DNA of 64,000 nt from Typha latifolia. Its lineage: Eukaryota > Streptophyta > Magnoliopsida > Poales > Typhaceae. Under the pieces are notes generated by a model that saw only the letters and a list, made by a program, of their open reading frames with translations, did no database searches and was not told the origin of the DNA. The position numbers and the translations under genes are program-made. The stretch lies in contig CM034102.1 of the NCBI GenBank assembly GCA_019914945.1, forward strand, positions 7,429,501-7,493,500. Reading direction: 5' to 3'. Of this stretch, positions 1 to 12,645 are shown one piece after another; positions within the stretch are counted from its first letter, which is position 1; each line of letters begins with the position of its first letter.

Positions 1-614
1 ACGGAAGAGTAATAGCCGAAACTTAGTGAATGCTAAAGCCAAAACTCATTGGTTAAGGCCCAAATTATTAAGATATTTGGTTTTAACGTTTCTCTTGGAT
101 CACAATAATCATTATATTTCGATCTAAAATATTCTTCTTTTATGGGGGTCAAAAATTGAAACTAACCAAAACTAATGCTATCTCCCCCATGAGGTGAACC
201 CTATGCAATACCTTTTATTACCTCTCCTAGAGATTCTTCCATGTACAAGTCTCGAAGAATTAGATAATTTTTTTCTCTCGACAGGTTGTATTTTAATATG
301 GTTTCCTTTAATAAACTTTGTGTTAGATATTGGTTAATATTTCGAAATGTGCCCACAGCATGTGGGTCGTCAAGCAAAATAGCATAGTGCCTAAGAGGTA
401 TGAAGGCACATGTGCTGTGTTGCAATAAAATATGTTATAGTATTATATGCAATGTTAAATATATATTAAAATATTATACATGACAATGATTGACGGGATA
501 GGGGAGAGAAGGTGGTAGGACAGAGGAGATTCGGTAAGGTGGTAGAGACAAAAGATGTAGCGAGATGATAATTGTCGTTCCTGTATGTGGCATGCGAGTT
601 TAAGATTTATTTTG
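1..614. other. AT-rich intergenic, no recognised gene
   Basis: I see no recognisable gene here. A 74-codon open frame on the minus strand (201-425) has no motif I know and no supporting context. The stretch abuts the left target duplication of the transposon that starts at 615. Confidence 0.5.
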
Positions 615-1846
615 GAGTTAATTACACTAACACTTTCTGTACTATACCTAATTTTTACGGAGACCCTCTAAACTCTTTTAGGTTATAATATTACGTTATA
701 ACTTTGGGGCAAAGTGAAATAGGTAACGGCGGTGACGAAAAACTCGTAATAACCAATTATACCCATAACAAGTTCTTTTTGGTCATCAATTTAGTTAGCA
801 AAAAGAAATTAATTTATAAAATTACCTAAATACCCTCAACTAACTTATACAAGTTTTTGAAATAAACTACCCCACTGGCATTCCTTATCTCAAACCCACT
901 ATTCGTTGCTATCTCCCCACCTTCTCTTCCCTTGCCTCACTGTCGACAACATAAGCACCCACCGCGATGGATGAGATCTTCTCTAGGGACAGTGGCGGCG
1001 ACGCATGAGCAGGAGGGCAACGATAGCGAGCTTGCTGCTGCCTCCCCATCCCATGCGGCGCAGCCCTCGTGCTGCTCCCTCCAAAGAAATTCTGTCGCGG
1101 TGGAGACCTACCAGCGCCCTCGCTCGTGGGGGCGATGGGCCTCGTCGTGGGCCCGCGGGTGGTAGCGTCTTCGGGGAGGGGCCACGATTTGGTCAAGTTG
1201 AGCTTGTCGGGTGTCAAGGAATTCAGCATCGACGAGGACAGGAAATTTGAAGTGGTCCCTGCACGGCTAAGTTCAAGATCAAGGTCCACTACAACACCAC
1301 TGTCTCCGGCGAGCTCTCCACTACAAGGCCTTGGATCTCATGGAGTACATAGTGGAGACAGAGGACTCGTAATCGATTTGAATCCCTCGATTGTCGTTGA
1401 GACGGGTTGTAGGCATTGAGGAGGCCGATGGTGAAATCAAGGTGTGTGGAGAAGGCAGGGCAGGAGAAAGGAGGGAGATCTTGGCATAGTGGAGACCCTC
1501 GCCGTGTACCTCGTTGGCGCTGTGGGCAGTAGCATCATCGGGAAGGGAGAGAATATAAGGAAGGAGGGAATGGGAAGGGAGGAAGAAAGAGGGTATATTC
1601 ATCCATTATTGTTGGACCAAAATAAAATTAAGTTATCTTCCCTCCAATAAGGGTATTAAGTTTATTTCACATCTAAAATGACTGACACATAAGCTGACTC
1701 CTAATTTATGTGACGATGCGCTAATAGATGTATAACATTGAATTTTTTTTTTAAAGTTTAGGGGTGGTGACATTGTAACCTAAAAACGTTTTGAGGATCT
1801 ATATAAAAATCGGGTGTAGTACATGGGATGTTAGCGTAATTAACCC
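615..1846. mobile_element. Pack-MULE-like non-autonomous element
   Basis: The ends are inverted copies of each other. The left end reads GAGTTAATTAC and continues through tgtactatacc and atttttacggagaccctc. The reverse complement of the right end reads GGGTTAATTAC and continues through tgtactacacc and atttttatatagatcctc. Similarity runs about 80-100 bp. The flanks carry an imperfect 9-bp duplication, tttattttg (606-614) against tatattttg (1847-1855). Long TIRs with a 9-bp target site are typical of Mutator-like elements. The interior from about 950 to 1500 is GC-rich and unlike the AT-rich surroundings, as expected of a captured gene fragment. Open frames there (for example 1069-1419 +) overlap in several frames and none matches a family I recognise. 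The element appears non-coding for transposase. Confidence is good for the ends, lower for the Pack-MULE interpretation. Confidence 0.7.
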
Positions 1847-2736
1847 TATATTTTGCCGCACATGGTACCCACGTGAGCTTTGAGAAAAGCTGAATTTGAA
1901 AATTTAAGTTTTTCTTTCCCTCTTTTAATATATCACCCACTAACTCGCCTTTGGAATCTGTCATATGGAGACACCTAGCCAATCCGCAAAAGCATCCAAA
2001 CTTGACTATGCTCTTACCTTTCCTATGTGGGCCGCCCAAGGCCCAAATATCTGACCGGTCTGCTTTTTTGAACAGCATCTTATGTATGTATGGGAGGTGG
2101 CCTATGTGCTGCCACCGCCTTGGCAGCTTCGCCATTAACTACTGAACTCTTGAACTTATCTTCCTTGTGGGATAATGAGTATAATATTACTATTATCATA
2201 ATAGAAAATCTTATGGGTAATGTTAGAGCTCCTGCACCTATTGTGTGTTGACATCAAACCCAACATGGTGATGCATCGTTCTTTTTCCATTTGCATTATA
2301 GGTACCTCTCATGCGGAGCTTGGGCAGGCAAAATCTTTTGCCTGGTCATGATTGTCAACTTTCTGTTATGGTGTCTTGTAGAGTTCTGCCAGGTGATTGT
2401 GTATCTATGGATTTCATTTGCTTGATATCATTGACACGATACTTTCTGGAAGCTTTGTTGCAATGGCGTTCATATTTTGTCTGTTATGTTCTTAGCCTGT
2501 TGGAAGCATTGAAGAGGTTCCTGACATGGTATTTCCACATCGACAAGAAGAGTTAATGCATCATTCTAGTGAAGCTCAAGAGAAAAGCTGATACTTCAGA
2601 AAATTTAGTACAGTTTTGTCGATCCGCATTTTTTTTCACACTACTATATAGCATGCAAATGCATTATTCTCTTTTGTGTATTATTACATACATGCAATCT
2701 TTTATATTGTTTTCTGTTCTACTCCTATTAGATTTG
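1847..2736. other. Unassigned intergenic sequence
   Basis: Low-complexity AT-rich sequence with a less biased patch at about 2,230-2,560 that has a short plus-strand open frame (2311-2556). The frame shows no recognisable domain. It could be a decayed gene or transposon piece; I cannot assign it. Confidence 0.4.
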
Positions 2737-5386
2737 ATTAGTCTACATTATATATTTCATATGGATTATGGTATATCATTTAATAAGTTAATATGTAATA
2801 TATTTCTCTGAATTAATTAATGGTGACATCCTAATATTTTATTTATAACCATAATTCAGTGAGTTGACTTACCGGGACTTCACATACCTTATAATTAATT
2901 GTGTTCAATTATGTAGGTAGTCGGGATTATGTATTGCTTAAAGAAAAGAAAAACACTTATGAGGACTGAAGAGGAGGGGCTAAATGATGGAGAGAGTAAA
3001 ATAGGGATTAGAAATAATGGGATGACCGATTGAGTTTGATTATGCAAGTAATTGAGATTATGTATGCTGAAAGAAAAGAAGTACATATAAAAACTGAAGA
3101 GGGGTTGAAGGATGGAGGAGATATTAAAGTAGGGATAAGAAAATAAAACTATGACTAATGAGCTTGATTACCTAGTAGTTGTGATTATTTATTGCTGAAA
3201 GGTAATGCCTTATATTATGGAATCAGAGTTTTACAAATAATATGATAAGAAAAGTACATATGGACACTGAAGAGAAGGGGTTGAAAGATGTTGAAGATAT
3301 TAAAGTAGGGATTAAAAAACAAAATCATGATCGATGAGCTTGATTACCTGGTAGTTATGTCTATTTATTGCTAAAAGACAATGCCTTAAGTTATGGAACT
3401 AGATATTTACAAATTATATGATAAGGTGGTCTTGTTTTCAGGTTCATAAATATTTGTAGCATGTTAGGAATGTGATGCATTCTATTTTTTCAAAGATGGG
3501 AATAGAGTAGTTTATATTGTATATTTCTTATGGTACATCATTTACCAAGGTAATATTTAATTTTTCTCTGAATTGGTGACATGTCTCAAAATTTTTTGTA
3601 TAACTATAATTCAGTGACTTGATTTACTGAGGTAATATGTATTTTATTTTGAATTTTTTAAATTTATTTTTTTGAAGTAGAAGAGGCGCATACGATGATT
3701 GAAGAGGGATTCGAAAGGATAGGAATAATCTATTGTGTTCAGCGCAAGTAGTTGGGATTATGTATTGTTGAAAAAAAGTACATGAGGAGAGGTTGAGGAT
3801 GGTGGAATATCAAAGTAGGGATTAGAAAAAAAAAGAAGTCATGAGTGATGTTCTTGGTTATCTTAGTAACTATGACCATTTATTGTTAAAAGACAATGCC
3901 ATATACTGGTATGTAAATTCTTTATATTATACTATTGGAAATTAGAATGTATTTAGTATGTCTACTTCATTGTTTTTAGTTTGATCGGAGTTTAAAACCA
4001 GATTCAATACTACAACAATTGGGGCTTTTATAATTTAATTGTATTTGATTTTTTAATTTAGCATATAAAACTAACTGCAAATATTTTCTATAGCTGATTC
4101 ACATTTTGTTATAATTCACTGACAATTTATATATGTGGTGTATACTAGTAGCCATTATTACAAATTAAAAAAATCAAATGCAATTAAATTGTAAAAGCCC
4201 TATGGAAATCTCTATTTGCCAAAAACACTATATTTATTTATTTTTATTAGTTTACAGATTAGGAAGGTGTAGCTCTAGTTAAATTATATCTATATAATAT
4301 ATAATAGAATGGGTGGAGTCGAATTGGTTTCAACTGATTAAGTTGAGTGCATCTTTATAATTTTATTTATATTTATATTTATGTAAAGATAGTTATCTCA
4401 AATCATTCAAATAATGTATGATTTAGAAGTATATTATATATAAATAAGAATATATTTAGAGGGGGTTTTTATATGGAAAACGATAAGAACCCTGATAAGC
4501 TGGTTTATGCAAGCTGAACCAATAGAGATGAATACACCGAAATCAAAAGAGCATTGGAAGAGTGTTCTTTTTTTGTTTTTTTGAAACTACTTTATGCACT
4601 AATTTCACCCAAACTAAGAAATAATAATAAAAAAAATTCTCTTACTTTTCCTTCTCTCTTTTTCAGATTTTTTTTAATTTAATTTTTATAATATTTTATT
4701 TAATATATAAAACTAAGTGTGTGTATTTTGTATAGCTAATGTCTATTATGTTATAATAGAATTTATACTAAAATTTATTATAATAAATTAAAAAAATTAA
4801 ATATAATTAAATCGCAAAAGCTTTTTTTTTCTATTACATAATGGGTGGAAACTGAATTATGCAAACAATGAAAGTTCATTAAAGATTTACTTTTCCACTA
4901 ACTTTGAAAAGCAAATCTTAGCAAAAAAAAATTCTTCAAATTTCAAATCCAAGAATCTTCTCCACTATATTAATTACTTGTTGTCCTAACTCCTATCTTT
5001 ATCTATCCCCTCTTCTTTACGCTACCCATCATTTCTCTCTCTTATAATTTCCGTCTCCTTTTTCTTTTGTTTTCTGCCTCAAAAGTTGCGTTTACATGTT
5101 TACAACCTGCATAATTGGACAGACCCCTCATTGTCTCTTCTCAACCATTCTAAAAAAATAAGAAAAATCACATTTACCAACTAGTCTCTTTGAGAATGAT
5201 TAATATGGTATGTTTTAAAATCTTAATTGACTTTGAGTTGGATTTTATTGGGGTTTTAATTTCTTCTTTTTCTAATTACTATTTTACTATTGTTGTTCAT
5301 TAGTCAAGTATGAAACTGTTGCCACTTTATAGTTTGGTGAAGGATCTAGACTCCTTTTACACCATTGCTGATGATTTCCTTATTAT

Positions 5387-6170
5387 GCCCCCGTTCACTT
5401 CTAAAATAAGAATAAGCTTATTATAAAATAACCCTCCTTATTCTAGTGTAGTAACTGAACAATATTTTACCTTATTCTAGTATAGTAATTTATCATTCTC
5501 TCTTATTTTATTTCATACAATTTTTAAAAAATAATTTAATAATAACTCACAATTACTATATTAAGCTCACACACTTTTTCCGTATTGCAAGCTTATAACC
5601 TCGCATTGCACTGCAGTGCGGGTTTGTAACCTCACATTACACCACAGTGCGGGCTTATAACCCCGCATTACACCGTCAATGCGGGCTTATAACCTTGTAT
5701 TAATTCGTAGTGTCTTCATTTATTCTAGTATATGATTATTTTATATAGAGTGTGGGCTTATAAACCCACATTACCTCGTAGTTCTTCTTTATCTCTTCTA
5801 ATGCATTGTTATTTTAGTGCAAGCTTATAACTCTGCAATGCGGACTTATAACCCTGCATTACCCCGCAATGCATAGTTATTTATTTATAGTGTGGGTATA
5901 TAGTATTTTAAGTTTATAATTTGAAAAAAATGCTATCTACTACTACTACTTTAACATATAGTCGAGGGTATTTTTATCGTTGGGTTTAAAATATTACCAA
6001 TTTCCAATACAATTATTTTATTTTAATATCAACTTTATAACACATCAAATGTAATTATTACACCTTATACTAAATATTATAATAGCTTATATTAGTATTA
6101 ATTATCTTCTTGTATTAAAAATTAGAATACTTATACTTATTCTATCATTATTCTACAAGTGAATGGAGGC
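5387..6170. mobile_element. MITE inserted in one unit of the 2-kb repeat array
   Basis: Terminal inverted repeats are visible: left gcccccgttcacttctaaaa, right (reverse complement) gcctccattcacttgtagaa, both followed by ataa-rich sequence. The flanks share TAT (5384-5386 and 6171-6173). Sister units at about 8,228-8,250 and 10,290-10,320 read straight across the corresponding position, giving an empty site. There is no coding capacity. The size is 784 bp. The 3-bp duplication suggests PIF/Harbinger-like mobilisation, but the terminal sequence also resembles other MITE families, so the superfamily is uncertain. Confidence 0.7.
5585..5880. repeat. Degenerate minisatellite inside the MITE
   Basis: Variants of a roughly 28-bp phrase (tgcgggcttataaccccgca, then ttacaccg) occur at least six times, in places back to back and in places separated by AT-rich spacers. 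Each copy pairs a tgcggg arm with a cccgca arm, so single copies can fold into hairpins. Confidence 0.6.
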
Positions 6171-9100
6171 TATGAGTTTTGAGTAGTCTATGTTATATAT
6201 TTATTTTGGTATATTATTTATCGAGGCAAAATATATTATATTTCTTTGAATCAATGGTGACATATCCTATTTTTTTAATGACCATAATTCACTGGCGATT
6301 TATCGGTCCTTTTGTATTTTCTTTTTTGAAACTTTTAATAAATTTTTATTCAATGGAAGAAACGCATACGATGATTAAAAAGGAAGGCTAAAAGTTAGAG
6401 AAATTAAAGTAGGAATTGGAAAGGATAGGGATGATCTATTGAGTTTGATTGTATTATTGAAAATAAAGGCTAAAAGTTAGACAAATTAAAGTAGCTGGGT
6501 GTATGTATTGCTGAAAGGAAAGAATCACATATAAGAACTAGAAAGAAGAGGCTGAAAGATAGAGAAAATATTAAAGTAGGGATTAGAAAAATAAAATCAT
6601 GAGTGATGACTCGATTACCTAGTAATTGTGATCATTTATTATTGAAAGGTAATAAATTAACATAGTATGTAAATTTCTTGTACTGTACTATTTGGAAATT
6701 CGATGACATCTAGTTTGTTTACCTTATTGTTTTTAGTTTGTTTGGAGTATATCTTTTGTAGTACTTGAAACTGAATTCAATACTATAATAATTAGGCTTT
6801 TATAATTTAATTATATTTAATATTTTAATTTAACATATAAAACTAAGTGTATATATTTTTATAATCTACGTTTTTTTTATTATAATAGAATTTACATAAT
6901 TTACATATGTGGTGCACATTAGTGTCCATTTACCAAAAAAAAAAACTAAACTAAACTCAATTAATTGTTAAAGCCTTACATCAATCTCTATTTGGCTTAA
7001 ACATTCATTTAATTTGTTAGTCTACTGGCTATAAAGGTGTGGCTTTAGTTAAATAAAAGTTATTATATATGACAGAATGACTGGAGACTATGTATAATGT
7101 CTAATTAGTTTTAATCAAATAAGTTGAGTGTATATTTATAACTTTGTTTATATTTAGCTATAATCAAATAATATTTATATACGAATAGTTATCTCAAGTC
7201 ATTCGAATATGTATGATTTAGAAGCATACTATATGTAAATAAGAATATTTAGATATGTATTCATACAGAAAATAATAAGAACATTGATAAGAGGGGTTAT
7301 ATAGGCCGAACCAAAAAAGATCTATACATGAAAATTAAAAACACGTGAGAAAAGTTATTTTTTGAAACTATTTCATGCACTAAATTCATCCAAATTTGAA
7401 AGCAATAATAAAAGAATAATTTGAATCTTTTATAATTTAATTATTTTAAAATTTTTAATTTAGTATATAAACCTAAGTGCGTATATTTTCTATAGCTAAT
7501 GTATATTATGATACAATAGAATTCATATTAGAATTTAATTTACTATTATAAATTAAAATTTAATTAAATTGTAAAAGTTACTCTTCTTTCCATTATATAA
7601 TAGGTGAAAATCAAATCTTGCAAATAATGAAACCTCAATTACTTTGAAGAGCAAATCTCAAACAAAGAAAATAAAAAGCTTCAAATTTTAAATACACGAA
7701 TCTTCTCACTACATTTATTATTTGCTATCCTGACTCTTATCTCCGTCCAATCCCTTTCCCTTATGCCACTTGTCTCTCTTTCTACTTATAATTCTCATCT
7801 CATTTTCTCTTTTTCTTTGTTTTCTTCTCTAAAAGTTGCTTCCGCATGTTTGTAGCCTGCATGCTTGAACAGACTCCTCACTATCTTTTCATCACCCTAA
7901 AAAACAACAAAAACATATCGCATTTCTCCTCTTAGTTACTCAAATCTCTAGTGAGCAAAATGGAGTATGACAAATGAAACAAAGGAAAGAAGCCTCTTGA
8001 TGTTGGAGAAGATGGCTTACTAAAGGCAAAGCAGAACAAATTAGTTATTTTTTAGAACAATCAATATAGTATGTTTTAGAATCTTAATTCTCTTTTAGTA
8101 GGATTTTGTTGGGGTTTCAATTTCTTCTTAATTCCCTATTATTTGCTCATCAAGTCTGAAGTCATTGCTATTAATAACTCTAGTGAATGATCTCAACAGA
8201 TTGCTCCTTTAACACTACTATCGTCGATTTATCTCAAATATGTTTGAGTAGCTATGTTGTATATGTCATTTATCGAAATAATATATAATATGTTTATTTT
8301 AATCAATAGTGACATGTCCTAGAATTTTTCTATAACTAATTCACCGACATGATTTGCTAAGTCTTCTTTTATATATTTTTAATTTTTTTATTCTATTTTC
8401 TTGTGGTAGAAGTAGATCATATAAGGACTAAAGAGTAGGGGCTAAAAGTTTAAGAGTTTAAAAGTAGGGATTAGAAAGGATACAGATGATCGATTGAGTT
8501 CGATTATATAAGTAGTTGGGATTATGTATTACGGAAAGAAAATAAATAGAAAAGAGGTTGAAGAATGGAGGAGATATTAAAGTAGGAACCAAAAAAACAA
8601 AGTCATGAGCGATGAGCTTGATTACCTAGTAGTTGTGATTATTTATTGTTGAAAATGTATGTGTTATTTTCGTACACAAACTTTTTATACCGTATTGATT
8701 AAAAATTGGACGGTATTTAGTATGTTTATCTTATTATTTTTAGTTTGATTGGAGTATGTCTCTATGGCACTTGAAACTTGATTTGATACTACATCAATTA
8801 AGACTTTTACAATTTGAGTGTATTTAGTTTTTTATTTTAATATATAAAAATAAGTGTATATATTTTCTATTGCTGATGTTTATTGTTATAGTAAAATGTA
8901 TATAATTTACATATGTGGTGCACTCTGATGCCCATTATTACCAAATATAATTAAATTATAAAAACTTTACATCAATCTCTATCTGCCTTAAAACTCTATA
9001 TTTAATTATAATTGTCAATATATTGATTATGAAAGTGTAGCTCTAGTTAAATGAAACTTATTAATTATGACAAAATAGTTGGAGACTATGCATGAGATCT

Positions 9101-11399
9101 AATTGTTTCGTTCGACTAAGTTTAGTGTTTATTTATGTTTAGCTATGATCGAATTATATTTATATAAGAATAGTTAGCTCAAATTATTCAAACAAGGTAT
9201 AATGTAGAAGTATATTATATGTAAAGAAAGAATATTTAGATGTGGTATTCATATAGAAAACAATAAGAACCTGATAAGTGGGTTTATGCAAGCAGAACAA
9301 AAATTTATCAGTATAGAGAAATTGAAAAAGCGTGGAAAAAAATATTTTTTGAAACAACTTCATGCGCTAATTTCACTAAAGTAGGAAAAAATAATAGAAA
9401 TTCTTGACTTACTTTTCTCTATTCTTTTTAGGATCTTTTATAATTTAACTATATTTAATTTTTTGATTTAGTTTTAAACTAAGTGTATAAATTTTCTATA
9501 ACAAATGTATATTATGTTATAATAGAATTCATACTAAAATTTACTATTATAAATTAAAAATCAAATATAATTAAATTGCAAAATCTATCTTTATTTCCAT
9601 TACATAATGAGTGAAAATTAAATCTTGCAAATAATGAAAGTTTATTCTAGATTTTTTCTACCAACTTTGAAGAATAAATCTCAAAACAAAAAAGAAAAAA
9701 AAGAAAAATTCAAACCCCAAATTTAAGAATCTTCTCCACTACATTAATTACTTACTATTATGACTCCTATTTTCGTCTATCCCTTCTCCTTCACACATGT
9801 CCCTCCTCCAACTCTTGTAATTTCTGTTTCCTTTTTTCTTTTTCTTTTTCAAAAGTTGTTTTTGCATGTTTGCAATTTGCATGCTTAGATAGATCTGTCA
9901 TCGTCTCTTCTCTAGCACTTAAACTAAAAAAAAATCACATTTCGTATTCCTTCTCTTAGTTGCCCAAATCTCTAATGTGCAATATAGAGTATGACGAAAG
10001 AAACAAAGGAAATAGGCCTTTGGATGTTGGAGAAAATACCTTATAGAAGGGAAAAGTAGAACCAACTAGTCATCTTTGATGACCTATCAATATTGTACAT
10101 TTTAGAATTTTACCTATCAATATTGTACGTTTTAGAATTTTAATTGACTTTGAGTTAATTTTGCTGGGGTTTTAATTTCTTCTTTTTTCCCTAATTAGTA
10201 ATTTGCTATTATTTGTTCATCAAACAAGCATAAATCCACTGTCACTATTCAATCTAGTGAAGGATCTCAACGAATTGCTCATTTTTACACTATTGCCATC
10301 AATTTTTTTAGATAGGTTTTGAGTAGTCTATGGTGTATATTTTTATATTTAATGAAGCAATATGTAATATATTTCTCTAAATCAATGGTGACATGTCTTA
10401 GTTTTTTTACAACCTTAATTTTGTAACTTGATTTATTAGGCCTTTTTTTAAAATTTTTGAATCTATTTTCCTACCATAGAAGAAGTGCATATGAGGACTA
10501 AAGAGGAGGGCTGAATGTTAGAGAGATTAAAGTACGGATTGGAAAGGATGAAGATGATCGATTGAATTTAATTATATAAGTAGTTGAGATTATGTATTAT
10601 TGAAAAGGAATAAAACAGGACTAAAGAGGGGCTAAAAGATAGATAAAGTAGGGATCAGAAAACAAAATCATAAGTGATGAGCTTAATTACCTAATAGTTG
10701 TGACCATTTATTGTTGAAAGCAATGTCTTACTCTAATACGCAAATTACTTGTATTTTTTTTTAATTTACTGTACTATTAGAATTTAGATGGCATTTTGTA
10801 TGTTTACCTTTATTTAAATTTAATTGACATATTTGTTTGTGGCACTTAAAATTAGATTCAAATTTTTTACAATTTAATTTATTTTTTAATTTAATATATA
10901 AAACTAAGTGTATATATTTTCTATAATTGATACATATTTTAATAGAATAGAATATATATAATACATATACGGTGCAAACTAGTGTCCACTGTTGTAAATC
11001 AAAAGCTAAATGCAATTAAATTACAAAAGTCTCTACAACAATCTCTACATGCCTTAGGACTACATTTATTTATTATTATTGCACATTAACGTCTATTTAT
11101 TTTTATTAGTTTAGTGACTATGACTCTAGTTAAATAAAATCAATTACATATGACAATATGGGGTGGAGACTATATATGAGTCTAATTGGTTTGAATTGAC
11201 ACCTTTATTATTTTATTTATGTTTAGCTACGGCTAAATTATATTTGTAGAATAGTTAACTCAAATCATTCATATTTCTTATATCAAAAGTAACTATATTT
11301 TCAATCTAACTAGTTTAGCTATGCTTATTTTGCATAAATAGAGTTTATATTGATTTAGGTTTATTATAGTGTTTGATTGTAGACTAATATAGTGGTGTA

Positions 11400-11690
11400 A
11401 TTATTATACTTGATGTGGCATAAAAGTAGAGATTTTTTAATAAACGACCAAAATAGCTATTATATAGATACATGCAGAGAGAGTAGAGAGGAAATGATTA
11501 TTGATTAAAGTGATGTTTTTTAAGAGTAAAATAGTAATTTATAATTATAAAAATATTAGATTGAAGAGGAGATAAGAGAGAAAAAAATTATTAGTAAACT
11601 AATATTGAGATAAGTTGTTAGTACTAATATAAAGAAGCTTATACTAGAATAAATATATGTTTTTTTCATAAGTGAATGAGGCCCGAGAGA
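11400..11690. mobile_element. Fragment related to the 5.4-kb MITE
   Basis: The right part ends in actagaataaatatatg then tcataagtgaatgaggc, which matches the terminal repeat seen at 5387 and 6170 in inverted form. I could not find a matching left terminus, so this is probably truncated. Confidence 0.35.
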
Positions 11691-12306
11691 TTTTGATCAA
11701 TTGCCCTGAAAAAGTTCTAAATTTTATTATGGCGTTTTATTAAAATGAGAAAATATATCTTTGCAACTTTATTATGAATGAGAAAATATATCTTTGCAAC
11801 TCTATTGAGAGTACTTAATTACCTTCTCTCATCTTAATCTTCCTATCAAAAGTTAACAGGAGATACACAATAAAAACCACAGTTAAATGAGGAAGCATGC
11901 CCCTTGATCCACTTTGTCCTTTTTAACTGAGGCATATTCCTCCGTTCCATTTAAGAAAATAAATAAATAAAATACAGTATCAAATCCACTCTTCCCAATC
12001 TCTTTGTGCAAAAGTTATGATGTTGAGGAAAATTATTGCTAAAAGCTGTGAGATTATTAGAATATGATCACCCAAGAGCTGAAATCTCGTTTTTCTTTTT
12101 TTATGATATCATATATAGTGTTAGCCGAATTAATTCACTCCACCAAACTACAATTAAACGCAATCTAAAACTTTCCATTGTTAATCTTAAATCAAGAAAG
12201 CAAAATCTGCTAGAAAATCCAACTCGACCTCTCTATCTCACTCTCATTCTCACTCTCACTCTCATTCTCTCTATATATATACGCATGCATATAAACATAT
12301 ATAGAC
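11691..12306. other. Intergenic, 3' side of the small minus-strand gene
   Basis: No gene is recognised. At about 12,236-12,286 there is a (CTCATT/CTCACT)n and TA-rich simple repeat just beyond the stop codon of the small minus-strand ORF. Confidence 0.45.
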
Positions 12307-12645
12307 CTACAGGTGAAGCGAAGTATCCACGTCGACTTCGTTAGCATTACTCGTGTTCCGCGTTGCACTGCTCGCAATCTTGGGCCTTAAGAACTCCTCC
12401 AAACGACCATCGTTCCCGTCGAGCTGATCCGAAAAAGGATGACAGCCATGAAGAGGCCGAGATGGACGAACCAAATCAGGGTGGAAGAAGTACCACTTGG
12501 TTCGATCACTCGGGCTCGTCTGCCTCTTTTGCTCTCTCTCCTCCCTCAGCTCTCTAACTCTCTCCAGTCTTCTAAACCTCTCTTGCAGTAGAGCAATGGA
12601 GGAAGGTTGGGTTACAGTAGTCATCTCACTGCTTTGCCTGCCCAT
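12307..12645 (-). CDS. Small charged plant protein of unknown function
   Basis: An uninterrupted minus-strand frame of 112 codons from the first ATG at 12645 (protein begins MGRQSSEMTTVTQ). The frame is open 13 codons further upstream but only from a TTG, so I chose the ATG. Residues about 15-45 (LLQERFRRLERVRELREERE) are strongly charged and alpha-helical, suggesting a short coiled coil. They are followed by a polar segment and a conserved-looking motif KWYFFHPDLVRPSRP at about residues 51-65, then an acidic C-terminus. There is no signal peptide or membrane segment. The composition and the helix-plus-WFFHP layout remind me of small uncharacterised plant proteins, but I cannot name a family. 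The region is less AT-rich than its neighbours, which supports coding. No function is assigned. Confidence 0.55.
   Translation of the reverse strand: MGRQSSEMTTVTQPSSIALLQERFRRLERVRELREEREQKRQTSPSDRTKWYFFHPDLVRPSRPLHGCHPFSDQLDGNDGRLEEFLRPKIASSATRNTSNANEVDVDTSLHL

Larger units (their letters stand above)
2737..11285. repeat. Degenerate array of about 2.07-kb direct repeats
   Basis: The same series of landmarks recurs in order and in the same orientation. A phrase like gagtagtctatgttgtatat followed by a tggtgacatgtc block begins units at about 2737, 3504, 6176, 8242 and 10316. A purine-rich block (gattatgtattgctgaaag ... attaaagtagggattagaaa ... gcttgattacctagtagttgtga) follows. Then come a tataaaactaagtg block, a ctagttaaat block, a pyrimidine-rich tract (cttctccactacattaatta) and a tagtgaaggatct block. 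Spacings are 767, 2672, 2066 and 2074 bp; the 2672 unit contains a 784-bp MITE, so its own length is about 1.89 kb. The first unit is short and the last stops near 11,285. No coding capacity is visible. The units are diverged from each other, so the array is old. Its origin (transposon interior, local duplication or macrosatellite) is unknown. Confidence 0.75.

Noticed and set aside
201..425. 74-codon minus-strand frame
   Set aside because: No recognised domain, short, and in AT-rich DNA without coding composition.
5585..5880. CRISPR-like array
   Set aside because: The context is plant nuclear DNA, the repeats are degenerate and the spacers AT-rich; it is a minisatellite inside a MITE.
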